Positions 19,875 to 26,959 of a stretch of 26,959 nt of DNA are shown here, piece after piece (within the stretch, counting starts at the first letter, position 1; each line of letters opens with the position of its first letter). A program made the translations under genes and the position numbers. Origin of the DNA: 630D-37 sp046292855 (GTDB taxonomy: Bacteria > Chloroflexota > Anaerolineae > Anaerolineales > Villigracilaceae); the NCBI GenBank assembly GCA_046292855.1, contig JBKBPX010000019.1:1-26959 (forward strand). The letters are read 5' to 3'. Under the pieces are notes generated by a model. The model saw only the letters and a list, made by a program, of their open reading frames with translations, did not search any database and was not told the origin of the DNA.

Positions 19875-22625
19875 CTATTTCTCCTCGATCACTTTCTCAC
19901 CACTGTATTTCAGTGCCGCATGAGCCGCAGCCAGACGAGCAATCGGCACACGGAAGGGCGAGCAAGAAACATAGTTGTTGCCGATCAGGTGACAGAATTC
20001 AATGGATTCCGGATCGCCACCGTGCTCCCCGCAGATGCCCACTTCCAGTTCAGGGCGCGTATGCCGGCCTTTTTCCACTGCCATCTGCATCAGCTGCCCC
20101 ACCCCTTCACGATCCAGAGTCTGGAAGGGATTCTTCGGCAGAATGCCCTGCTCAACATAGGTGATCAGGAAGCTCCGTTCGGCGTCATCACGGCTATAGC
20201 CGAAGGTCATCTGAGTCAGGTCGTTGGTGCCGAAGGAGAAGAACTGTGCCAGTTTGGCGATCTCATCGGCAGTGACGGCAGCGCGCGGGATTTCGATCAT
20301 CGTGCCGAATTTATACTCGAGGCGCACACCCTTTTCGTTCATCACCGCCTCGGCGATGCGCTCCAGACGCGGCTGAATCCATTCAAGCTCCTTGACCGTA
20401 CCGGTGAGCGGGATCATGACTTCTGGCTTGGCCTTGACCCCGCGCAGGGTAACGTTGCAGGCGGCCTCGAAAATGGCGCGCACCTGCATTTCAACGATCT
20501 CCGGCATGACAATGGAGAGACGCACACCACGCAACCCCATCATCGGATTGGCCTCATGCATGGCGCGCACCGCATGGAGCAACTTCTCTTTTTCGGCCAG
20601 CCCCTCTGTTTCTCCCTTAACCCGCATGGTGATGACTTCTTCCAGCAGGCTCTCCTCCGAGGGCAGGAACTCGTGAAGCGGCGGGTCAATCAGGCGGATA
20701 ATAACCGGATAGCCATCCATCGCTTCAAAGATGCCCTCAAAATCGCTACGCTGATAAGGGAGTAACTCATCGAGGGCCTTCCTGCGCTCTTCAGGGGAAG
20801 CGGCCAGGATCATGCGCTGGACAATGGGCAAACGCTCCGGTTCAAAGAACATGTGCTCGGTGCGACAGAGGCCAATCCCTTTGGCACCATAGCTACGGGC
20901 ACGGCGGGCATCCTTCGGGTAATCAGCATTCGCCCAGACTTCCAGACCCCGATCCGGCCAGCCAGGACGGAGACCAGGCCGGGCACAGATCTCATCCGCC
21001 CATTCGAGGAGGGTGAGCAACTCCTTCTGCTCTTCCAGGGAGGGGAAGATGGTTGGAATTTGGCCGAGGAAGACTTCGCCGCTTGTCCCATCAACGGAGA
21101 TCCAATCGCCTTCCCGAACAATCACCCCGTTGACGCTCATCTGACGCTTCTCCAGGTCAATCTTGATAGCCGAGGCGCCGACCACGCAGGGAATGCCAAA
21201 TTGACGGGCAACGACAGCCGCGTGAGAGGTGGCGCCACCCTCGCTGGTCAGGATGCCTTTTGCGGCCAGCATCCCGTGCACATCATCGGGCTTGGTGAAG
21301 GGACGCACCATGATGACGTCCTGCTTTTCTTCTTTGCCCATCTTCTCGGCAGTATCAGCATCAAAGTAAACGCGTCCGACCGCTGCGCCCGGCGAAGCGT
21401 TGACCCCTTTCGCGTAGAGGCGACCCTCCTTGCGGGCTTGTTCTTTCGCCCTGTCCTCAAATTGGGGATGCAAAAGAGTATCTACTTGCTCCGGCGAAAT
21501 GCGCAGGACGGCCTCCTGGCGCGTAATCAAGCCCTCGTTGGCCATATCCACAGCGATCTGGACGGCGGCTTTGGCCGTGCGCTTGCCAGAGCGGGTTTGG
21601 AGCATCCACAATTTGCCGCGCTCGATGGTGAATTCCACGTCCTGCATATCGCGATAGTGACGCTCCAGGCGTGAGACGATCTCCAAGAATTGCTCATAAA
21701 CCTGGGGCATTGTCTCGCGCATTTTTTCAATTGGGTCAGTATTGCGGATGCCAGCAACCACGTCCTCCCCCTGAGCATTCAGCAGGTACTCGCCAAAGAG
21801 GCGCTTTTCGCCGGTCGAAGGGTCACGGGTGAAGGCGACACCGGTGCCGGAATCCCAGCCCATATTCCCGAACACCATCGTGACAATGTTGACCGCTGTG
21901 CCAAGGTCATCGGGGATGCCGGTTGCGCGGCGATAGTCTACTGCACGCTTACCATTCCAGGACTTGAAGACCGCCTCAGTGGCCAGGCGCAGCTGCTCGA
22001 ATGGGTCCTGGGGAAAATCAAAACCCTTGTGCTGGCGCACAACGGCCTTGAAAATCTCGGTAATGGCCTTCCAATCTTCAGCCGTCATATCGGTATCGGC
22101 CTGGTAACCTTTTTTCTCCTTATACTCCTTGAGAGGCTCCTCAAAGGCCTCGTCCGGAATTCCCAGCACGACCGAGCCGAACATCTCAACCAGACGGCGA
22201 TAGGCATCATAGACAAAGCGCTCATCACCGGTAAGGGCGAGCAAACCTTTGGCCGTCTCATCGGTCAGGCCGATATTCAGCACGGTATCCATCATGCCGG
22301 GCATGGAAAACTTGGCGCCGGAGCGGCAAGAGACCAGGAGCGGGTTGGAGGGATCGCCGAAGCGCTTGCCGGTCTTGGCTTCGACCTTTTTGAGCGCCTC
22401 CATCATCTGTTCCCACATGCCTGGCGGGAATTGACCGCTTTTCTGGTATTCGTTGCACGCCTCGGTAGTGACGGTGAATCCGGGAGGGACTGGCACCCCG
22501 GCGCGGGTCATATCGAAAAGGCCGGCGCCTTTTCCCCCCAAGAGCGCGCGCACAGCATCCCAATTTTTCCCCACGCGCTCTTCCACTTCATCAATTTCTT
22601 CAAACAGATAGACCCACTTTTTCAT
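19875..22625 (-). CDS. ppdK: pyruvate, phosphate dikinase
   Basis: The 916-residue enzyme interconverts ATP, phosphate and pyruvate with AMP, pyrophosphate and PEP. The N-terminal nucleotide domain has LLGGKGAGLFDMTRAGVPVP, the SNPLLVSCRSGAKFSMPGMM segment and GNMGWDSGTGVAFTRDPSTG. The central phosphohistidine domain has GGATSHAAVVARQFG with His468, and the C-terminal PEP barrel has GIGLCRTEHMFF, FFSFGTNDLTQMTFG and the proton-donor cysteine Cys865 in VGICGEHGGDPES. Length and motifs fit bacterial homologues; no key residue is missing. The ATG at 22625 has GGAGG 7 nt upstream. No regulatory kinase/phosphatase of the PDRP type is nearby. In anaerobes it serves glycolysis with pyrophosphate or gluconeogenesis; direction here is unknown. 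Confidence 0.97.
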   Translation of the reverse strand: MKKWVYLFEEIDEVEERVGKNWDAVRALLGGKGAGLFDMTRAGVPVPPGFTVTTEACNEYQKSGQFPPGMWEQMMEALKKVEAKTGKRFGDPSNPLLVSCRSGAKFSMPGMMDTVLNIGLTDETAKGLLALTGDERFVYDAYRRLVEMFGSVVLGIPDEAFEEPLKEYKEKKGYQADTDMTAEDWKAITEIFKAVVRQHKGFDFPQDPFEQLRLATEAVFKSWNGKRAVDYRRATGIPDDLGTAVNIVTMVFGNMGWDSGTGVAFTRDPSTGEKRLFGEYLLNAQGEDVVAGIRNTDPIEKMRETMPQVYEQFLEIVSRLERHYRDMQDVEFTIERGKLWMLQTRSGKRTAKAAVQIAVDMANEGLITRQEAVLRISPEQVDTLLHPQFEDRAKEQARKEGRLYAKGVNASPGAAVGRVYFDADTAEKMGKEEKQDVIMVRPFTKPDDVHGMLAAKGILTSEGGATSHAAVVARQFGIPCVVGASAIKIDLEKRQMSVNGVIVREGDWISVDGTSGEVFLGQIPTIFPSLEEQKELLTLLEWADEICARPGLRPGWPDRGLEVWANADYPKDARRARSYGAKGIGLCRTEHMFFEPERLPIVQRMILAASPEERRKALDELLPYQRSDFEGIFEAMDGYPVIIRLIDPPLHEFLPSEESLLEEVITMRVKGETEGLAEKEKLLHAVRAMHEANPMMGLRGVRLSIVMPEIVEMQVRAIFEAACNVTLRGVKAKPEVMIPLTGTVKELEWIQPRLERIAEAVMNEKGVRLEYKFGTMIEIPRAAVTADEIAKLAQFFSFGTNDLTQMTFGYSRDDAERSFLITYVEQGILPKNPFQTLDREGVGQLMQMAVEKGRHTRPELEVGICGEHGGDPESIEFCHLIGNNYVSCSPFRVPIARLAAAHAALKYSGEKVIEEK

Positions 22626-22692
22626 TTGGTACCTCCAAAACGAAAGGATGAGCAATCCGAGAGTTCGGGTTTACCTGAAGTCAACGGCGTTT

Positions 22693-22701
22693 AGTTTACC
22701 A
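22693..22701 (-). promoter_or_regulatory. candidate extended -10 promoter for ppdK
   Basis: The minus strand reads TGGTAAACT about 68 nt before the ppdK ATG, matching the TGG-plus-hexamer form seen before the enoyl-CoA hydratase and EamA genes. No good -35 hexamer is present. Confidence 0.35.
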
Positions 22702-22859
22702 CAAGGTAGGAGAACGAAAAAGCCACATTGATTACTTTTCCACAATTGCCGTGAAATACAAGCCACCGACCCTCCCATACCCGAAATCCTCGATCAGGCG
22801 GTTGGGCCCAGGCAAAAGCTGTGAGCCAGGTATACAGCAGCAACTCTTGATTGCACCCC

Positions 22860-22874
22860 GGCGATTTTATCGCC
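22860..22874. promoter_or_regulatory. palindrome upstream of the EamA transporter promoter
   Basis: GGCGAT-TTT-ATCGCC is a perfect 6-bp inverted repeat that ends 22 nt before the candidate -10 box, overlapping the expected -35 position. It may be an operator. The rest of the divergent 22626-22938 region shows no other supported gene or RNA. Confidence 0.4.
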
Positions 22875-22893
22875 ACAGAAGAAAACGCGGCAA

Positions 22894-22902
22894 TGGTACA
22901 AT
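22894..22902 (+). promoter_or_regulatory. candidate extended -10 promoter for the EamA-pth-mfd group
   Basis: TGGTACAAT lies 36 nt before the ATG at 22939, in a locally AT-rich stretch. The hexamer differs from TATAAT at one base and has a TGG extension; no -35 hexamer is recognisable. Confidence 0.45.
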
Positions 22903-22938
22903 TAAACTCTACATCCTATTCTTTCCCTCTCGAAACCT

Positions 22939-23862
22939 ATGAATCCCACTCCCTCACGCTCCCGCATTGCCCTAGCACTTCTGGTGGCCATTCTGGCCGT
23001 CTCGACAGCCTCGATTTTTATCCGCCTGGCACAGCGCGAGGCACCTTCTCTGGTGATTGCAGCCACTCGTTTGAGCTTGGCAACGCTGATGCTTTTGCCG
23101 GCGGCATTCCTGCGTCATCGCCAGGAATTGCGGCATCTGGTACAAGCCGGACACCTGCCTCTGGCCTTTTTGAGCGGAGCATTCCTGGCGCTCCATTTTG
23201 CCACCTGGATCACCTCGCTAGAATACACCACCGTCGCCAGTTCGGTGGTCTTCGTGAGCACTGGACCTCTTTGGGTAGCCTTGCTTTCGCCGCTCTTTTT
23301 ACGCGAACCCCTCAAACGTCAGGTGAGTATCGGTCTATTGCTGGCAACGACAGGGGGGATGATCATCGCGCTGGGAGATGCCTGCGAATGGGAAAATGGA
23401 CTGCGTTGCCCATCCCTGGGAATCGCTCTTCAGGGACGTGCTCTGTGGGGCAATTTCTTGGCTTTGGTAGGCGCCTGGGCAGTAAGCGGTTATCTGATGA
23501 TCGGACGGAAGCTACGTGCCCAGGTCTCACTTGTGCCCTATATCTCGGTTGTTTACGGGATGGCGGCAATTTTGCTGATCCTGGTGGTCCTCTGGCGCGG
23601 CCTCTCTTTCACAGGTTACAATCTTTCCACCTATCTGTGGATGCTGCTGCTGGCGCTCGTGCCCCAACTCATCGGCCACTCCACCTATAACTGGGCCCTG
23701 CGTTACCTTTCAGCGACACTGGTGGCGATTACCACCTTGGGCGAGCCGCTTGGCTCGGCGCTACTCGCCTATTTAATCCTGAGTGAAATCCCAACCTTGT
23801 TCACCATCATCGGTGGCACCCTAATCCTGGTGGGAATTTACCTGGCTTCGCGCAATGAATGA
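22939..23862 (+). CDS. EamA/DMT family transporter
   Basis: The 307-residue protein has about ten hydrophobic helices arranged as two EamA repeats. The first starts at IALALLVAILAVSTASIFIR and includes FLSGAFLALHFATWITSLEY and FVSTGPLWVALLSPLFL. The second includes NFLALVGAWAVSGYLMIGRK and YLSATLVAITTLGEPLGSAL, ending YLILSEIPTLFTIIGGTLIL. Drug/metabolite transporters of this kind export amino acids, nucleosides or other small metabolites; no substrate is evident. There is a small loop with two cysteines (GDACEWENGLRCPSLG) in the middle. The start codon lacks a clear Shine-Dalgarno sequence. The stop overlaps the start of pth by 8 nt, so the two are co-translated. Confidence 0.9.
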   Translation: MNPTPSRSRIALALLVAILAVSTASIFIRLAQREAPSLVIAATRLSLATLMLLPAAFLRHRQELRHLVQAGHLPLAFLSGAFLALHFATWITSLEYTTVASSVVFVSTGPLWVALLSPLFLREPLKRQVSIGLLLATTGGMIIALGDACEWENGLRCPSLGIALQGRALWGNFLALVGAWAVSGYLMIGRKLRAQVSLVPYISVVYGMAAILLILVVLWRGLSFTGYNLSTYLWMLLLALVPQLIGHSTYNWALRYLSATLVAITTLGEPLGSALLAYLILSEIPTLFTIIGGTLILVGIYLASRNE

Positions 23863-24484
23863 AGTTCCTCTCCAATCCACAAACGGTGGTCAACCGCTTA
23901 AATACCTGATAGTCGGCCTGGGAAACCCTGGGCGGGAATATGCCGAGACGCGACATAACGTGGGCTTTATGGTGATTGACCGTCTGTGCGTGCGCCTGAA
24001 CGCGCGCCTGACACGCTATCAGTTCAAATCGCTGATCGGCGAAACAGAATACAAAGGAAGGCGGCTGCTGCTAGTGAAACCGCAGACCTACATGAACCTT
24101 TCCGGGCAAGCCGTGGCCAGCTTGGTGCGTTTCTATAAACTGCCCCTGGAACAGCTGCTGGTGATCCACGACGATCTCGATTTACCGCCCGGCGCGTTAC
24201 GCCTGCGCCCTGCCGGCGGGTCGGCAGGACAGAAAGGGATGCAATCCATTATTGACCAGCTGGGGACGGCGAAGTTTCCTCGCCTGCGCATCGGCATTGG
24301 CCGTCCGCCGGGTCACCTGGACGCAGCAGATTACGTGCTTCAGCCGTTCCAGCGAGATGAATGGGCGCTGGTTTCCGACGCGCTCACGCGCGCGGTGGAA
24401 GCGGTACTCTCGTTTCTCACAATAGGATTGGAAAAGACAATGACCCGCTTCAACCGCCTGGACGATCTGGCGGGACGCTCATAA
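23855..24484 (+). CDS. pth: peptidyl-tRNA hydrolase
   Basis: The 209-residue enzyme frees tRNA from peptidyl-tRNA that has dropped off the ribosome. Catalytic and tRNA-binding residues are all present: Asn24 in VGLGNPG, His34 in ETRHNVGF, Asn81 in KPQTYMNLSG and Asp107 in IHDDLDLPPG, each about 14 positions later than in E. coli. Further signature is GGSAGQKGMQSIIDQLGT. The 14-residue N-terminal extension (NEVPLQSTNGGQPLK) is real if the ATG at 23855 is used; no ATG, GTG or TTG closer to the conserved core fits. This start overlaps the transporter stop by 8 nt, and mfd begins 6 nt after the pth stop codon. The pth-mfd order is common in bacteria. Confidence 0.96.
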   Translation: MNEVPLQSTNGGQPLKYLIVGLGNPGREYAETRHNVGFMVIDRLCVRLNARLTRYQFKSLIGETEYKGRRLLLVKPQTYMNLSGQAVASLVRFYKLPLEQLLVIHDDLDLPPGALRLRPAGGSAGQKGMQSIIDQLGTAKFPRLRIGIGRPPGHLDAADYVLQPFQRDEWALVSDALTRAVEAVLSFLTIGLEKTMTRFNRLDDLAGRS

Positions 24485-24489
24485 ACGGC

Positions 24490-26959
24490 ATGAGTGCTTC
24501 GCTTATCCTGGAAATTCTCCAAAACCACCCCTTTTACCAACCATGGCTGAACGCCTTGCGCCGAAAAGGGCAAATGCCAGCTCAGGGAGTGCCTGTGGCC
24601 GCGCGCTTGCCTCTATTGGCCAGGCTAGCACAGGATTGGGATGGGCCGGTGTTGTGGGTCACCGATCGCGGTAACCACGCACTCAGCCAACGGGACGAGG
24701 CACGGCTCTGGTTGGAAAAGGAGACGTATCTCTTCCCTGAACCTACCCCTCTCTTCTACGAAATGGCCTCTTGGGGAGCAGGCACGCGGCGTGAGCGTTT
24801 GCAAGCGCTCACCACACTGGCGACCTACCATCTCCCCTACGTCGAGAAACCACGCCCACCGGTTGTGCTTTTCACCTCCGTGCGCGCTCTGATGACGCGG
24901 ACAATGCCGCGTCGCGATTTCCTCAAGGCCTGCAAGCGTCTATCTCCCGGCGATCGCCTGAGCATCCCTAGCCTGCTCCATTGGGCACTTCAGGCAGGAT
25001 ATACGCCTACGAATGTAGTCATAGAGGTGGGACAATTTGCCCATCGCGGCGGAATCGTGGACATTTGGCCACCGGCGATAGAATCACCGCTGCGCCTGGA
25101 TTTCTTCGGCGATGAAATCGAGAGCATCCGCACCTTTGACCCGGCCACACAACGCACGAGCGGTCAGCAGACCTTGACTCTCTTGACTCCTGCACGTGAA
25201 TATCTGCTTCCCGAAAACGCCGCGCCGGAAGCCTTCCACGAGTTCCACATTCCCCTTTTCCACCCCCAAGCGGCCTCGCTCCTGGATTATCTGCCCCCCT
25301 CGGCTTTGATCTTGCTGGAAGATGTTTCCCTCCTGGAAAGCATCGCTGACGAGATCGAGCGCGAGGCGATGCGGTTGCGTCAGGACTCGGAAAAAGAGGG
25401 CACCTTACCCCCCGATTTCCCCGTGCCCTATCTTTCCTGGTCTGAACTCTGGGATCGCCTGCAGGACTACCCCTGGAGCGACTTGGGGCACAGCGGTGCG
25501 ACCGAAAGCCCCTGGCAGCAGGAATTTGCGCCACTCCCACGCTTCGCAGGCCGACTGAAGAACTTCATGGAGCACGCGGCAAGCCGCTTGAGGGAAGGCG
25601 AGAGGGTGATAATCGCTTCCCGTCAGGTGGCGCGCCTGCGCGAAATCTGGAGCGGGAGCAGAGAGGCCAGGGAACAGGACTCCGCTACAGCTTCAGCCTT
25701 GACTCCGCTGTTCTGGGAGGTGAGCCTTTCCGAAGGCTTCCAGATGCTCAGTCCGCCCCTTTCCCTGTTCACCGATGCAGAAATCTTCGGCTGGGAGCGC
25801 GCCCGGCCACGCCCACGCGTGGTAGAGGGTATCGTTGAATCACCGGAAAGCGCCTATGGCGATCTCCAGCCAGGGGATCTGGTCGTGCATATTGATCATG
25901 GGATTGGGCGCTACCTGGGATTAACACGACGCACCTTAGAGGGAGTGGAGCGCGAGTTCCTGGTGATCGAATACGAGAATGGAGCACAACTTTTTGTGCC
26001 GCCCTATCAGGCCGATCGCCTGACGCGTTATGTGGCGCCGGGCGGAGAAAAGCCGCCCCTAGACCGCCTGGGCGGAGAAGCCTGGTCGCAACGGAAAGGG
26101 CGGGTGCGCCAGGCAGTGATCGAAGTGGCACAGGAATTGCTCGATCTCTACGCACGCCGCCAGATTGCGCAAGGCCACGCCTTCTCGGCAGATACCGATT
26201 GGCAAGGCGAGCTGGAAGATAGCTTTCCGTATGTCGAGACCGAAGACCAGAAACGCGCGCTGGAAGAAATTAAGCGCGATATGGAACATCCGCGCCCAAT
26301 GGATCGCCTGCTCTGTGGGGATGTGGGCTATGGAAAAACCGAAGTGGCTTTGCGGGCCGCCTTCAAAGCAGTGATGGATGGGAAACAGGTGGCGATGCTG
26401 GTACCTACCACCATCCTGGCACAGCAACACTATGAGACTTTTCAGCAACGCCTGGCGGCATTCCCGGTCAAAGTGGAAATGCTCTCGCGCTTCCGTTCGC
26501 CGCGCGAACAGACAGCCATTCTGCGTGAGTTGGCAGAAGGAAGGATAGATATTGTCATCGGCACCCATCGCCTGCTCCAAGCGGATGTGCGCTTCAAGGA
26601 TTTGGGACTGGTGATCATTGACGAGGAACAGCGCTTCGGGGTGATTCATAAGGAATATTTCAAGAAACTGCGCACGGAAGTGGATGTGCTCACCCTTAGC
26701 GCCACCCCGATCCCGCGCACGCTCTATATGGCCCTGAGCGGCCTGCGGGATATTTCGATGCTGAATACGCCGCCCGAAGAACGCCTGCCCGTAGTGACCT
26801 ATGTCGGGCCGTATTCACCACAGCTGGTGCGTCAGGCTATCTTGCGCGAGCTGGAACGCGGGGGGCAAGTTTTCTTCGTCCATAACCGCGTTCAAACCAT
26901 CTACGCCATGAAGGCTCATCTCCAGAAGCTGGTGCCCCAGGCCGAGATCGCCATTGCGC
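24490..26959 (+). CDS. mfd: transcription-repair coupling factor Mfd, 3' end beyond the window
   Basis: The first 823 residues are visible and open to the right edge. Mfd displaces RNA polymerase stalled at DNA damage and recruits UvrA. The UvrB-like N-terminal region contains RGGIVDIWPPAIESPLRLDF and FFGDEIESIRTFDPATQRT. The RNA-polymerase-interacting domain begins near residue 460 (GDLVVHIDHGIGRYLGL) and has FLVIEYENGAQLFVPPYQAD. The translocase motor follows with Walker A GDVGYGKTE (Lys616), VPTTILAQQHYETF, IDIVIGTHRLL, the DEEQ box (711-714) and LSATPIPRTLYMAL. The start at 24490 lies 5 nt after the pth stop codon without a clear Shine-Dalgarno sequence, suggesting coupling. The C-terminal UvrA-regulating domain is outside the window. 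Confidence 0.97.
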   Translation, partial: MSASLILEILQNHPFYQPWLNALRRKGQMPAQGVPVAARLPLLARLAQDWDGPVLWVTDRGNHALSQRDEARLWLEKETYLFPEPTPLFYEMASWGAGTRRERLQALTTLATYHLPYVEKPRPPVVLFTSVRALMTRTMPRRDFLKACKRLSPGDRLSIPSLLHWALQAGYTPTNVVIEVGQFAHRGGIVDIWPPAIESPLRLDFFGDEIESIRTFDPATQRTSGQQTLTLLTPAREYLLPENAAPEAFHEFHIPLFHPQAASLLDYLPPSALILLEDVSLLESIADEIEREAMRLRQDSEKEGTLPPDFPVPYLSWSELWDRLQDYPWSDLGHSGATESPWQQEFAPLPRFAGRLKNFMEHAASRLREGERVIIASRQVARLREIWSGSREAREQDSATASALTPLFWEVSLSEGFQMLSPPLSLFTDAEIFGWERARPRPRVVEGIVESPESAYGDLQPGDLVVHIDHGIGRYLGLTRRTLEGVEREFLVIEYENGAQLFVPPYQADRLTRYVAPGGEKPPLDRLGGEAWSQRKGRVRQAVIEVAQELLDLYARRQIAQGHAFSADTDWQGELEDSFPYVETEDQKRALEEIKRDMEHPRPMDRLLCGDVGYGKTEVALRAAFKAVMDGKQVAMLVPTTILAQQHYETFQQRLAAFPVKVEMLSRFRSPREQTAILRELAEGRIDIVIGTHRLLQADVRFKDLGLVIIDEEQRFGVIHKEYFKKLRTEVDVLTLSATPIPRTLYMALSGLRDISMLNTPPEERLPVVTYVGPYSPQLVRQAILRELERGGQVFFVHNRVQTIYAMKAHLQKLVPQAEIAIA

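Noticed and set aside
20853..22694. Two long plus-strand open frames opposite the dikinase gene
   Set aside because: They are antisense to well-conserved ppdK sequence and show no domain, signal or ribosome-binding site.
22691..22942. Short open frames of about 60 codons on both strands in the ppdK-EamA gap
   Set aside because: No ribosome-binding site, no family similarity I can recognise, and they cross the predicted promoters.

Overview
The window is bacterial, densely coded and moderately GC-rich. It most resembles a member of the Chloroflexota, probably class Anaerolineae. The grounds are the style of the proteins (Thr/Pro-rich lipoprotein linkers, a multi-TM/GAF orphan histidine kinase, a helix-hairpin-helix membrane protein, SGNH lipoproteins next to an MBOAT acyltransferase) and the short-period tandem repeats between genes. 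This placement is an inference from sequence style. No rRNA, tRNA, CRISPR array, transposase or prophage gene was seen.

Layout, left to right. (1) 1-2533, minus strand: a crotonase-family enoyl-CoA hydratase, a frameshifted AAC(3)-like N-acetyltransferase, a probably leaderless Lrp/AsnC regulator ending in an intrinsic terminator, and the N-terminus of a saccharopine-dehydrogenase-like NADP enzyme cut by the window edge. (2) 2603-5957, plus strand: an orphan membrane histidine kinase, then a D-cysteine desulfhydrase, separated by an 8-bp tandem-repeat array. (3) 5992-12050, minus strand: a MarR-regulated operon with a near-consensus promoter, a structured leader, two candidate operators, both halves of a heterodimeric ABC exporter and a family-2 glycosyltransferase. 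The four genes are close-packed or overlapping. (4) 12054-13934, minus strand: panB-panE, the first two steps from 2-ketoisovalerate to pantoate, ending in an intrinsic terminator. (5) 14045-18646, minus strand: a tightly coupled set of small lipoprotein, MBOAT acyltransferase, membrane-anchored SGNH protein and tandem-duplicated SGNH lipoprotein that lacks the usual catalytic serine in both repeats. (6) 18783-22625, minus strand: pyruvate phosphate dikinase, a nitroreductase and a small membrane protein with a helix-hairpin-helix domain. (7) 22939-26959, plus strand: EamA/DMT transporter, peptidyl-tRNA hydrolase and the transcription-repair coupling factor Mfd, which runs off the right edge.

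Two points deserve most attention. The first is the MBOAT/SGNH/double-SGNH lipoprotein operon, which looks like a cell-surface O-acylation system with an unusual lipoprotein partner. The second is a group of short-period intergenic repeats: two related 8-bp arrays and one 7-bp array, each lying just behind a gene end, with the 8-bp arrays in the same orientation relative to transcription. A 90-bp imperfect palindrome and a tandem pair of 23-bp palindromic repeats that form the N-terminus of the broken acetyltransferase gene are further small repeats.
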